Shown in pieces: positions 40,407 through 50,959 of a stretch of DNA of 64,000 nucleotides. Under the pieces are notes generated by a model. It was not told the DNA's origin. It made no database searches and worked only from the letters and a program-made list of their open reading frames with translations. Both the position numbers and the translations under genes were made by a program. The stretch is from Furcasterigmium furcatum (Eukaryota; Ascomycota; Sordariomycetes; Glomerellales; Plectosphaerellaceae): assembly GCA_001599815.1 (NCBI GenBank), contig BCIA01000003.1, forward strand, positions 1,922,001-1,986,000. Direction: 5' to 3'. Within the stretch, counting starts at the first letter, position 1; each line of letters begins with the position of its first letter.

Positions 40407-43112
40407 CTATATCGAGTCGCCTCCCCGGTTGGGCGTCTGCATCTGCCCGGCCTTTCCCTTCCCCGTACGCTCATCGCCTTCACCGCCTTGCGGCGCTTCG
40501 GGAGCAGACGGACCAATCGTGTATACCCTCCAAGTGGCGCGGTCTCGGCCAAGCAGGCATACTCTAGGGGGCATCTCTCCACGTGCGTCAGTAGCCTTTT
40601 GCACTTCCATCTGTATTGGGACGAAGGTACGATCTTCAGGGAGGCTAAACGGAGTGAGCTTCTGCCCATCCAGGGTTGGGATGTCGAGGAGGTTCTGCGG
40701 TGTGGGCAGGGATCCCTCTTGATAGGGGACGTAGGTAAGCTGGGGAGAAGCAAGGGGCATCTTGACGATGAGCGGCTTGTTCTCTGAGGGTGGCGGGTCA
40801 GCATGATTCGCACAGAGCAAGGAAGGGAGAGGTACCAGGCCCATTCAAGAGCAGGATCAGAGTCGTGCCGTCGAGGAACTTGAGATCAATGATCTTATTT
40901 TCTGCGACGTGAGCGGAGCTGACGGTGCTGGCGTATACCATGCTAATGCCTCCGACCACGCGCATCTCGGTGCGGAATATGCAGACTACTCATGTAGTGT
41001 CAGTCAGCATGATCTTTTCGTGCACCCGGCGGTTCAAGTCTCACCTATGTTCTCCTTCCCCTCTTGGCACACAGCCGTATAGCTTGCGACCTGATCTCCT
41101 GCCTGTGATGTCTTAGCATTGTTGCTCGGTGCCCATTTCCCAAGGGACTTACCTCGACCCCAATGTGATGCATGACAGAATCCATACGCGTGATGGTGCC
41201 TTCAACAGCTACCTTGGTAGGCTTCCCGAAACGCACACTCCGCCTCTGCGCCTCTGCGATGTCCTTGAAGATCCCACTCGCCCGGCTCTCGAGATAATCG
41301 ATCAAAAACCTGACCTGTGGGAGGGCCTTCAAATGCGATTGACCCTCATCATACCATTTCAAATGTGTGTCAAGCATAGAGAACAAGGCTTGGCCGCCCT
41401 CGACGGTCTTCCAGCCCGCGTCGTACTCATCCTTGCTGATATCGTCAAAGTATACGCCCATGGGGCTCTGAGTGAGGTAGCGCTGAATGTACGCCAGCAC
41501 CTTTCCGTTCTCCATCATCGCCTCCTTCTCCATCAGCTCTTCACTGTTGGCGTTGGAGGAGGCAAGACGGTCGATTTGGAAGCGCAGCCACAGGGAGAAG
41601 GCGTTGAAAAGCTCAAGCTCTTCCATGACCTGGAGCAAGACGCGGTGAGCAACCATGGTCAAGCAGGCAACGGCATCCATGGCACGTGAGATCTGGGCGA
41701 CGGAGAACCCGATGTCACCACGGGTGTCGTGGAACTGAGCCAAACCCCGGAGGCGACTGAGAATAATCGAGCATCGCTGCAGGGCCGGGATGAGGTTTTC
41801 ATGAACGAGAGACCGTAGGTTCTCGAGGCCAGACGTGACGGCCTTGTCCCAGCGCTTGTGGCCCTGTGACATGTATCAGAAACGATCACAAGTTGAGGTC
41901 ATTGGGGGGGGGGGGGGGGAAGACATACTCGCTCAGCCAGATTATCCACCAGCCACTCTTTGACCACGTCGTATGCATGACCGGTGACGACTGTGTGGAA
42001 GAGAGCCTGCACAATATCGGTGGGACCACTCTCGTTCTTTTCCAGGTCCTCCTGGATGACGCGCAAGAAGCGACTTGGAAGCTCCCTTGTGTTGTTGTAT
42101 TCGGCCGCCATGTGAAGCTGCGTCTGCTTGATGTATCGGAGCAGCGTTTGAAGTGTTGTCAATTTCGATGCCAGCAGGGCAAGGTTGATGGGCGACGAGG
42201 ATATGAAAGGAAGGTCCATGGGGACCAAATAGACGACTTTCCCGTCGTCGGCAGGATGCTTCAGCACCAAGGCATGTGTAGACGTGGCGGGATGGGAGGC
42301 GTGGTGGATGAGCTGCAATACGCCCGGCTTGTACATGGAGCTGGGAAGAGTGTAACGGAAGTCGCCAATCACGAACGAGTCGTACACGCTGAGATGGAGG
42401 CGCCCATCGGTGGTTCCCACAATCATGACATGAACCTGGTCGCTGTCCTCCGTCTTGAAAGGTTGGAACAGGAAGTCAATGCCGGACCGCAGGGTGAAGA
42501 CCATGGCGTCATCTCCTTCTCCTGCGCTTCCTGGGGGGAGAGGGCTGATCTTGGGGAGGGACTCGTCAATCTCGAGGAATGTCAGCTCGCGAGGGAGATC
42601 CAAGGCCGGTGGCCGGCCAGGAAAGTCTAGCTCCTCTGCGATGAGATCTTGCCATAGGCCTCCTGGCTGCTGACTGTCACTTCTATTGACAGCGTTGCAG
42701 GACCACCCGATGTGGGCGATCTTGACCGAGGCATCTTCGGATATGCGGATGTGATGTGCTGTTTTGTTGTTCTCGAGGCCCATCAGCCTGACGGTACCAT
42801 CGCTCCAACCAACAGCTAAGAACTGCCCTGCGAAAAAGTCAGCAAGGTCTTCATCCTGGATGGGCTCCTAGCAAGCATACCGTCAGACTTCCATGTGACG
42901 GCCAGGGGCTCCGGAGCTTCAGTGCCTGGCCTGGCATACTGGTGTATCTTGGAGACAATCTGGTCTCTTGGCCGGACTATCAGGAGGTTCTTCCCAGCAG
43001 CATCCCATGAGACGGACAGGTCGACGGTGGGGTTGCTTCGGGGCAAGCTGTCGGGAACCCGGTGATCGAATCTGGTCTCGCTGAAACGTTGTATTGACTC
43101 TGATCCCGCCAT
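40407..43112 (-). CDS. APC4: Anaphase-promoting complex subunit 4 (Apc4)
   Basis: Six exons: 42881-43112, 41929-42827, 41153-41863, 41045-41102, 40836-40985 and 40407-40783, giving 808 residues; all phases agree. The N-terminal WD40-like propeller begins around VPDSLPRSNPTVDLSVSWDA and continues as WKSDG/QFLAVGWSDGTVRLMGL. The central ANAPC4 helical domain has ERGHKRWDKAVTSGLENLRSLVHENLIPALQRC, the best signature. The C-terminal part includes NKIIDLKFLDGTTLILLL and a flexible Gly/Lys-rich end. Apc4 is a scaffold of the cyclosome ubiquitin ligase, which triggers anaphase and mitotic exit. Intron 2 (41864-41928) contains a run of 16 G on the plus strand. The two short exons near the 3' end are supported by splice signals and phase only. 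Confidence 0.9.
41904..41919. repeat. G16/C16 homopolymer inside APC4 intron 2
   Basis: Sixteen consecutive G on the plus strand, that is C on the coding strand. It sits 9 nt past the GTATGT donor and leaves the reading frame untouched because it is intronic. Confidence 0.95.
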
Positions 43113-43546
43113 ATTGACTAGTTGTGGCGATGAGAAATTCCAAGTTTACGGCGATGAGAGGCGCATTGCCCTTCGGTCCAAGCGCATCGAGCTTCAGTGA
43201 CGGCGTGAGGGGCACGCGCTGACTTTGCTCCGGTTGACGTTCAGAAACTTCTGCTGTAGATCCCGAGGTCGAGTCGGGCTCGGGACGCTCGTAGCTAACA
43301 CTGCGGTCAGTAGGCGCTCAAACAAAGGAGCATGAAGCGTTCAGCTAACAAGGGTTGAGAGACGAAGAAGACAGCACCTCAAGTGAGGTTCGAGTGAGTC
43401 GCGACTTCCACCTTTGGAAAGTGGGGCATATCAGCGCCAAACACAACACTCACCACAGCATCGCAGCACTGCTGCCACTTTGCGCGAACCCCCAAGGCAG
43501 GAACCCTTATTGCCGCGTGTTTTCCAATGATTATTATAGGGGTCCG
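43113..43546. promoter_or_regulatory. Upstream region of APC4
   Basis: About 430 nt between the APC4 start and the tRNA-like element; no gene recognised. Confidence 0.45.
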
Positions 43547-43642
43547 GCGCCGGTGGCCAAGGGGTGAAAATCTCAGATTAGTAGCCCAACTGAGCTCTTC
43601 ACGGCGCGGGACCGGGGCGGGTTCGACTCCCGCACTGGTCGC
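43547..43642 (+). other. tRNA-like element, possibly a degenerate type II tRNA
   Basis: The 3' part looks like a real tRNA: T-arm GCGGG-TTCGACT-CCCGC, a consensus B box at 43620-43630, then ACTGGTC. An A-box-like TGGCCAAGGGG lies at 43554-43564. The 5' end GCGCCGGT pairs with ACTGGTCGC only with one bulged base. The middle folds as CTCAG/CTGAG inside GTGAA/TTCAC and not into normal D and anticodon arms. No anticodon can be assigned with confidence. It could be a tRNA-Ser or tRNA-Leu derived pseudogene, or an RNA polymerase III element. Confidence 0.35.
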
Positions 43643-44021
43643 TGCCTTTCTCTTCACAAGACAACTTGTGCTTGGGAAGGGCAGTGATCTTTTGCCTTTT
43701 TAGGCTTTGGATCAAATAGCGAGGTGGTCCTAGCATGATATCATTACGATCCTGATTCCTATTCTGTCTACCTATGTGCATGGCTGCACTGGTATTAAAT
43801 TGAGGCGAGGGTCAGTCACAGTCTCCCAGTCACGGATGCAGGGTTTGGTCCATCACAATCTACTGTCTCATGTCACCGAGGGAATGTCCTGTCATGCCAT
43901 GTCCAAGATATCCTCTATCTCATTCGTGTGTGCCTCGGGGGTAAAAGTACATAATTTGCGGCTTTGCTGCTCGCGTCTATCCCATTACCGTGCTACTGCT
44001 GAACCATCCACCTCTCCACGC
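43643..44021. other. Intergenic 3' of the protein X gene
   Basis: AT-richer than its surroundings; holds no recognised gene and is probably the 3' UTR and terminator zone. Confidence 0.45.
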
Positions 44022-45389
44022 TCACAGAACCAGCCTGCCCGGCTCCGTCTCCAGGATCGCCTTCACCCGCCCCAGGAACACCGATGCCCGCTTCTCGTCG
44101 CCCCTGGGCACTACCAGGCTGAACACGTTGGTGCCCGACGCGGACAGGCCAGGGATGGTCTCGGGGATGGCGGGGGCGGCGGCCTTCTTCTTAGGCTGGG
44201 CGGCCAGGACGTCGAAGATGTCGGCCTCCTTGCGGGCCGCGGGGCGGGGGGCAAGGAAGGACGGCTCGGGGAGGGCGGCGATCTGGGGGATGTAGGCGCC
44301 GCGGGAGGTGCGGGGCTGGAGCTTGTCGAGGCCGAGGACCTGGTTGAAGAGCTCCTCGGCGGAGGGCTGGCGGGAAGACGGGGGAAGGTCGTCGTTGGCG
44401 ACCTCGGCGGCGCGGGCGATGAAAGTCGACACGGGCAGGAAGACGCCCAGGGTGTCCTGGATGCGGCGCTGGACCTCGATGACCTTGGACAGCGTGACAG
44501 GGACGGCGACCTCGGACTGTGCCGGCGGGGCAGCAACCTCCTCCGCGGCGGCGGCCTTGGGCGCTGTCGTCGGGGCGGCCTCCTTCTTCTTGGCGACCTT
44601 GATGTCACTCAGGTCGAGATGCGACAGCTTGTTGTAGCGCTCGGAGACCTTGACGGGCGTCTCGGCGTTGATAGAACCGATGAAGGCGAGCACGTCGCCC
44701 TTGAGGAGACGGCCCTGGGGTCCGGTCGGGGTGATGCTGGCGACGGTGTCGGCGTCGAGGTTGTGGAGGTGGGCGAGCTGCTGGACAGAAGGGTACAGGG
44801 GGTACTTCTGCTCGAACTTCTTGCCGTCGGAGGGAGCGGCGCTGCCCTTCTTGGCGGGTGCGGATGAGGAGTCGGCCTGCTGAGGAGCAGACTCCGCGGC
44901 CTCCTTCTTCGGCGTCTCCTGCTTGGGCGACTCGTCGGCGGGCAGCTCGAGGGTGGAGATGTCGTCGCCGGCCTCGGCCAGCACGGCGATGCGTGTGCCG
45001 ACCTGGACGGCCTTGGAACCGTCTCCGGCCATGATCTTCATCACTACACCGTCCTCTTGCGCCTCAACGTCCATTGTGGCCTTATCGGTCTCGATCTCGA
45101 GGAGGACATCGCCGGCGGCGAACGTCTCGCCGTCCTTGACCTTCCAAGTCGCAATGTTGCCTTCGGTCATGGTGGGGGACAGGGCGGGCATCGTGAAGTT
45201 CTGCGCAGCGAGGCATCGTGCGGACGTGCGGAAACCTGCTCGAGGTGGGCATGGTCAGTCAATTGTTCCGCCCATGCTGTCTACGAATATAGCTCAAGGT
45301 CGGGACAAACCTCGCACGGCGGACTCGCCAGCCGCTCTCCGGCCGACGATCCTCGTCGAGAGGCGGCAGGCCGTTGCGAGAGAAGCCAT
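44022..45389 (-). CDS. PDX1: Pyruvate dehydrogenase complex protein X / E3-binding protein
   Basis: Exons 45311-45389 and 44022-45235 give 430 residues. The first about 35 residues (MASLATACRLSTRIVGRRAA...) form a mitochondrial presequence. A lipoyl domain follows, with the lipoyl-lysine motif ETDKATMDVEA. After an Ala/Pro/Lys linker comes the peripheral-subunit-binding domain (YPLYPSVQQLAHLHNLDADTV...GPQGRLLKGDVLAFI). The C-terminal region resembles neither the full E2 acyltransferase nor its HxxxDG active site, so it should not be catalytic. In fungi protein X anchors dihydrolipoamide dehydrogenase (E3) to the PDH core. The intron joins VRG to FRTSARCLAAQNFTMPALSPTM in phase 1. Confidence 0.92.
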
Positions 45390-45894
45390 TGTCGCCTGAT
45401 GGGAGAGTGACGAGGAGGTGAGGCTCGATTGAGCGGTGTCGTAGGAACGAGGGCGAAAGTTGGGCGCTGGGCGAGGGAGAGGTGTTTCGCGGATCGATCT
45501 ACGAAAATGTTCAGTCCCACCAATTGAAGCTGTTGAGAGCAGGGGCCGGCCACGGTCGGAACGGCCGTGCACGGGCCACACCTAAGAATGGATCCACCCC
45601 GTCGCTCTTCCGTCTCGCTGGCCGGGGTCCATATCCCGAGATCCAGATTCAACAAATCACCTAACCATGGCCAGCCACTCTGCGTTCTGCCTGGAAACAT
45701 CCAGTTATGTAGGGAGGCACCTTGGGCATTACATGGGCTGACATTCATCAATAATATCTCCATCATCTACACATCTTTTGAGCAACCCGGGCATTTTCGA
45801 GTACGCATGCGCATGCGCCCCAGGGACCATCTATAACTCCGCTAAACCTGTTGGGCTTCATACTCATTTACCCTCGTCTCCTCGATGCTTGCCT
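45390..45894. other. Intergenic between PDX1 promoter and delta-COP 3' end
   Basis: 505 nt; both neighbours read leftward. No feature recognised. Confidence 0.5.
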
Positions 45895-47651
45895 CTACTC
45901 GATCAGGTAGTTATCCGCAACAGACTTGATCTCCTTCGAGAAGGTCACCTCCTCGTTCTCATCCAGCAACGACACCGCAGCAACCTAAGTAAACATTGTC
46001 AGCATCGCAAGCCAGCGGAGATCTTCGGGGCGGTTTACTTACATCGACATCCACGTAGGGGCTGGCCCGAGAGAAGCGAACCGTCATGGGGAAGAAATCG
46101 TTCTCGTCGCTCGTCTCTGCCTCGAACTCGAAGGAGCCGTTAGGGTTCTCGTCCGAGACGGAGCCAATGTTCCATTCCACGGTGTCGCCCGATACCTCGT
46201 AGGCGGCATCGAAGCTGGAGACCACCGGCTCGTTGCTCTGATAGGGGATGACGACGGTGACGTCGTTGAGCGTCTCGCCGCCCGTAAGCTCGTACTCGAC
46301 GGTCATGTTGTACTTGCCGCCGTCGTTGTTGATCCAAACAGTGAAGGTGATGGGGCAGGCGCTCGTGTCGTCGACCTTGGGGGACGCACGCCATCTCAGA
46401 ACACCGACGGCATTGTTGACCGGGAATCCTCGTGCGGTGTTGCTCATCTGGATGACCTTGGAGCCGTTGAACAGGTTGCGATCCACGTTGGGATGTGTCC
46501 GGAACTGGGCGCCGTGCGTTGGTGTGGCCTGGAGGTCGAGCTTGATCTTGGTCAGGTTTGGGTCAGAGATGCGGAGAGTAAGATCGCCGCTTATCGCCAG
46601 CGAATTGACCGCGCCCTCACGGGACAGCTTGGCGCTGATGGTTTCGGACACGGTGACGTGAATGGCGTCGCGGTCCATGGTCGTGGAGACGCGAGAATCG
46701 ACGGGGTCGGAGACAGGGGCAACGGTGGGAGTGATGAGGGGGCTGTTGTCGACCTCGGCACCCATCTCGCCGCGCACGCGTTCGAACATGTCCGTCGTCT
46801 TGGACTTCTTGCCGAGCTGCATGCCCTTGCCCTTGGGAGCGCCCAACCTAGGTACGTCAGTGGATGAAACCAACATGAAGCCCGTGATGCCACCCACTTG
46901 TTGAACGTCTTGTTCTTCTCGGCTTCGTACGAGTCGTAGGTATCGTTCGTGGAGGGACGAGCAGGAGCCTGGTACGTGGGGTAAACGGGGGTTCGGGGGA
47001 CGTTTCCACGACCGCTCCTCGCCGACTCCTTGCGCTGCATCTCCAGCTGCTTCGCCTTGCGCTTGCGCTCCTCGGTCGCCTCGAGCTCCTTGTTCTGTCC
47101 GAGAGTCAGCATAGCCTTCATGTATCGACATGTCTCCCAGTCTTACCCTCGCAATAATCTCCTGGATACGCTCCTCGTGAGACTCCATCTCCAGGAACGT
47201 CTTGATCTGGCTGATGGTCAGGTTCTCCCGGTAGCCCAGGGTGACCAGCTCGTCGAAGGCGCTCAGCAGCTCGTAGGCATTCTTGACGATTTCCCGCTCG
47301 TCCAAGCTCCTGCATGTGCTAGTGACGACTTGGGCGAAGAGGTGGAGCGAGTCGATGTCTTGCAGGATGTTGGACTGCTTGTTGGTGATGAGGACCATGT
47401 AGAGCTCGTCCAGGGGTTGGTATACGAAGCGGACATTGTCCTGTTCGACGGTGGTGTGTTGGGTGCCCGCGTCGGCGAGCTTGGGGAACGAGGCAAGGAG
47501 ACCCTCGATGCGGGATCGTGGCATCTCCCTGAACTGCCTCGAGAGGACAGCTTTACCCCCGCGGGTGCAGATCGAGGCTGCGAGAACGACCTGTGGAAGC
47601 AGATGGTCAGAGCTGATGCTGTTAGTTTGGAGTGACGGCACGACTCACCAT
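45895..47651 (-). CDS. RET2: Coatomer subunit delta (delta-COP)
   Basis: Five exons: 47649-47651, 47147-47590, 46898-47094, 46043-46847 and 45895-45984, giving 512 residues. Exon 1 is the ATG alone, directly followed by GTGAGT. Exon 2 opens VVLAASICTRGGKAVLSRQFREM, the longin-like domain of delta-COP. A charged coiled segment (NKELEATEERKRKAKQLEMQRKE) leads to the linker LGAPKGKGMQLGKK. The C-terminal mu-homology domain starts near residue 270 (HVTVSETISAKLSREG), and the last exon ends VADNYLIE, which matches the family end. Delta-COP is part of the COPI coat that returns cargo from the Golgi to the ER. Confidence 0.95.
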
Positions 47652-48349
47652 CTTGGCGACGAGGCGAGTCTGCTGGTGCAATGGTGGGTGGGATAATGGT
47701 GGTTTGGGTCAAGATGCTGTCGCAACCCCGTCACTCAGGAGGGACGAGCCTCTGTGGCTAGCTGGCCGGGTGAATTGTCGTTGTGTGGAATCTGGTCAAT
47801 GCACGGACCAGGCCAGGCCAGGCCAAGCCAAGCGTCAACCTGGAACCTGAGGTAAGATGACGCTAGGCCCACTTGGGAATGGCCACAAAGGAGCTCCGTG
47901 CCTTCCTTCCATCAGGTCGCTCTTTCTTCCAACGCGCCAACATTCGAGGGGCATCAATTTATCCAACCCCAACCAACTCCTTCAACCTCCCGTCTCCCAC
48001 AGCTTTCGCTCCCATCAACTCTACCTCGATACGCGCCGAACACTGTCAACCAGTGCAGAACGGATTCATCGGTTATCTGCTCCTCCAACCTCCAGCTGTC
48101 GCAGGGTCTGTCATTTTCTATTAGGCTAGGCTCTGATCTCCCTTCTACCTTTTGTCAGCCTGCCTTGACGCGCCCGCCCGAACCCCGTTTTCGCACCCGG
48201 CGCATCGAATATTGAATTTCGGACCTTCTTTTGAAGCACTGTGATATCGTCAATAGTTGCAGAGTGCTCCCGGATCCTGCTGGCGCTGGCTACCTGCCAG
48301 CTCCGCCCACCCGTTCTTGCCCGAACTGAGCGACTCGATCCGACTCGAT
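47652..48349. promoter_or_regulatory. Divergent promoter region of delta-COP and the acidic protein gene
   Basis: Contains a short GGCCA-type pentamer repeat at about 47807-47832 and pyrimidine-rich stretches before 48349. No gene seen. Confidence 0.5.
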
Positions 48350-50959
48350 ATGGCGACTGCCAGTGCTATCACAACTTCCGAGGCCGAGGCGCCTCTGGAC
48401 CTGTCGCCGAAAACCAACACTGGCGGCGACCCTGTTGGCGAAGACCTGATAGGATACTCGGACGATGAATTTGCGGGGGAGCCAGCTCTCTCGTCGAAAT
48501 CTGGAATGCTTGATCTTCCGGGTGTGGTTGAAATGACCGGGCCAGACGCTGAGCTAGGCATCGACCTTACCGAATCCTTCTCGCGTACAGACACCGCAGG
48601 CATGACCGATGCGCACGGTCTCGACGTACTCGACGATGAAAATGCTTGGGATCTTCAGGCCAACGTCGATACCGCGCTTGACGGGAAGACGCCCCAAGAT
48701 GCAGACCTTGGACCTGAACTCGATACTGAGGCAGTGTTCTCTATCTCTGGGGCAGGTGGCAATCTGGACGACGAATATGGCGACGGAGGTTTCACCGAGA
48801 CCCATCAGGATGAAGACACAGTCGAGGCGACCTTGCTCGACAAGGCATCCAACGAAGATATCGCCCGGGGCAACTCGCCCATCGCCTCCTCGTCACATGT
48901 TCAACAGTCCGAAGATGGCTTGCACGAGATCGACTACGATGACGATGGCGTGTCGGCGTCTGAGCAGCACGATTCTTTGAACCCCCAGGTCCTCGACGAT
49001 GAAGCTGTGGATGACGATGGCACGGTGCTTCCAGATATTGTGAACCCTTTCGCCGACGCTGAAGACGTTGATGACACAGAGTCGAACTCCCAGAAAGACG
49101 ATGAGGACTCGGCCGACCCGTCCCGGCACGACAGTAGGTCCATTGAAGATCGGGCGCTGGACGAGGCGCTCTATGGCGACTCCTCAGCCGCGTCCCTGGA
49201 CACCCCAATGGACGGCGGGGATTTGCCGGAGGTTATCGTTTCCTGGCATGGCGTGGACTACCCGCTGTTGTATGATTCGCCTGGAAGCGAAGGCAAGCAG
49301 TGCTTTTTTGAGGATGCCAATCTTCTTCACTGCGCGATAGAGGAACTTCTGTCCAACTTTCGACGTGAGCTATCAGATGACTTGACCGCGACCGACGAGC
49401 TCGTGCTCCAAATTAACGAAATGGGACTTGAGTTCGCAGAGGTTAGTTTCATCTTTGGCGCCTGGATAATACCGGAGCTAACCACAGCATAGTCGAGCAA
49501 TCACGAGAATTTCAGGGAAATCACTCTCGATAGTATCTTGCAGGTTTTCAACGACCTAGTCAGGAACAAGGACCCGGATGCGTCCAAGCCTCTCTACGCC
49601 TTCCTCATTACCCGGCCCAGTTGCAACTCGCGCTGGCACGCTTTGATCGAGGATGCATACCAGGGTAAGAACATCGAGGAAGTGAGCATTTGCTTCCCGG
49701 GTGGCCAAGGCGCCGTGAATGCTTTGCCGGAGTTCGCAGATGAGAGCGAGGCTCCAGGAGAAAGCGACGAAGAGGACCACGGCATGGGTGACAGCGAAGA
49801 TGTGGGTGGCAACGTCGAAGAACCGATCCAGTACCCTCACCAGGATGCCACTGCATCCGGGAATGACGAGGACAACTTGGTGGATGATGAGCAGTTCAAC
49901 CAGGAACTCGATGAGTATGTTGTTATTGTTGATGAAGGCTCCGAGGCCGAAGGCGGCCTCGATGAGCCTGATGGCGACGGTTTCGAAGCGCAGTCGCCAG
50001 ACTCCCGGGAGGCAGCCAACGCGACTGTACAGTTAGACAGCGTGGCTCAACTTGGCCGAAGCGAAGAGACCGTGGATGATCAGAACGACGCGACAGCAGG
50101 CCAGGACGACGTTGGCGATGGGCATGGCGCCTCACTTGAGGGTGAGGACGGCGATGAGGGAAACGTTGAGGAAGAGCGGGACGTGCACAGTCCGCCGCAA
50201 GATGGTAATTCTGCCGATTTCTTTGCCCACCCCTGTTACAAACCGGAGATCTGCTTCTGCAAAACTTGCCTCAAGGAAGCAAGCGTCAAGGACGAGGAAG
50301 AAGAGGCAGATTTCAGACTGGAGAGCTTCGGTCTGATGGAAGCTGCCAGAATGCGGGCAGCCCAGGAGAAGTCTCCCGCAAGGGCCCATCCTTGCTCCCG
50401 ACATGCGTACCACATCTCGGACGCAAGCGTGTCATTTTCAACCACAACGGCTGCTGACAATCTACCTAAAGTTCTCGAAGTGAGCGAAACGCACGGCGCC
50501 TACCTCGACACGGAAACAGATGCAGCGAACGTCATTGTCAATGACCCAAGCATTTCCGACAGCCACGCAGCCTTCGATGCGGACGAAGTAGACGAAACCA
50601 AGGTAACCTATGACACCAGCGCCACGGCCACCCTAGATGGTGACGAGCATGCGGACAACTTCAACGGAGACTTCGACTTTGATGCAGATATCGGCCAAGG
50701 CCTCGAAGAGCCAGACTCAATTCCAGCGGAGGAAAACGCTGGCGACCTCGATGAGATCGACTGGAGAGACTATGCCGGCCAGGGCGACGAAGACGTCCCA
50801 CAAGAATCCACCGCGGCGTCCGCAAAGAGGCCCAGATCAGACGAGGACGATACTGCTGATGCCGAGCACGAGCATGGTAAGCATGATCATGTGCCGTTCT
50901 TGGGCTACAAAAGGCTGACATTTATTGCAGACGTCAAGCGGCGCCGCTCCGATGCTTGA
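48350..50959 (+). CDS. Unrecognised acidic protein, probably nuclear
   Basis: Exons 48350-49441, 49493-50876 and 50931-50959 give 834 residues. I do not recognise the family. The protein is very acidic and low in complexity, with many DD/DE/ED clusters. Only two segments look folded: EVIVSWHGVDYPLLYDSPGS to LVLQINEMGLEFAE (around 300-364), and a following stretch NHENFREITLDSILQVFNDL to WHALIEDAYQGKNIEEVSI (around 370-430). A Cys pair occurs in KPEICFCKTCLKEA. KRPRSDEDD and the last residues VKRRRSDA are likely nuclear signals. Intron 1 has donor GTTAGT and acceptor TAG; intron 2 (50877-50930) is 54 nt, stop-free, with GTAAGC, a CTGAC branch and CAG. Without splicing intron 2 the protein would gain 18 residues. 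Confidence 0.8.
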
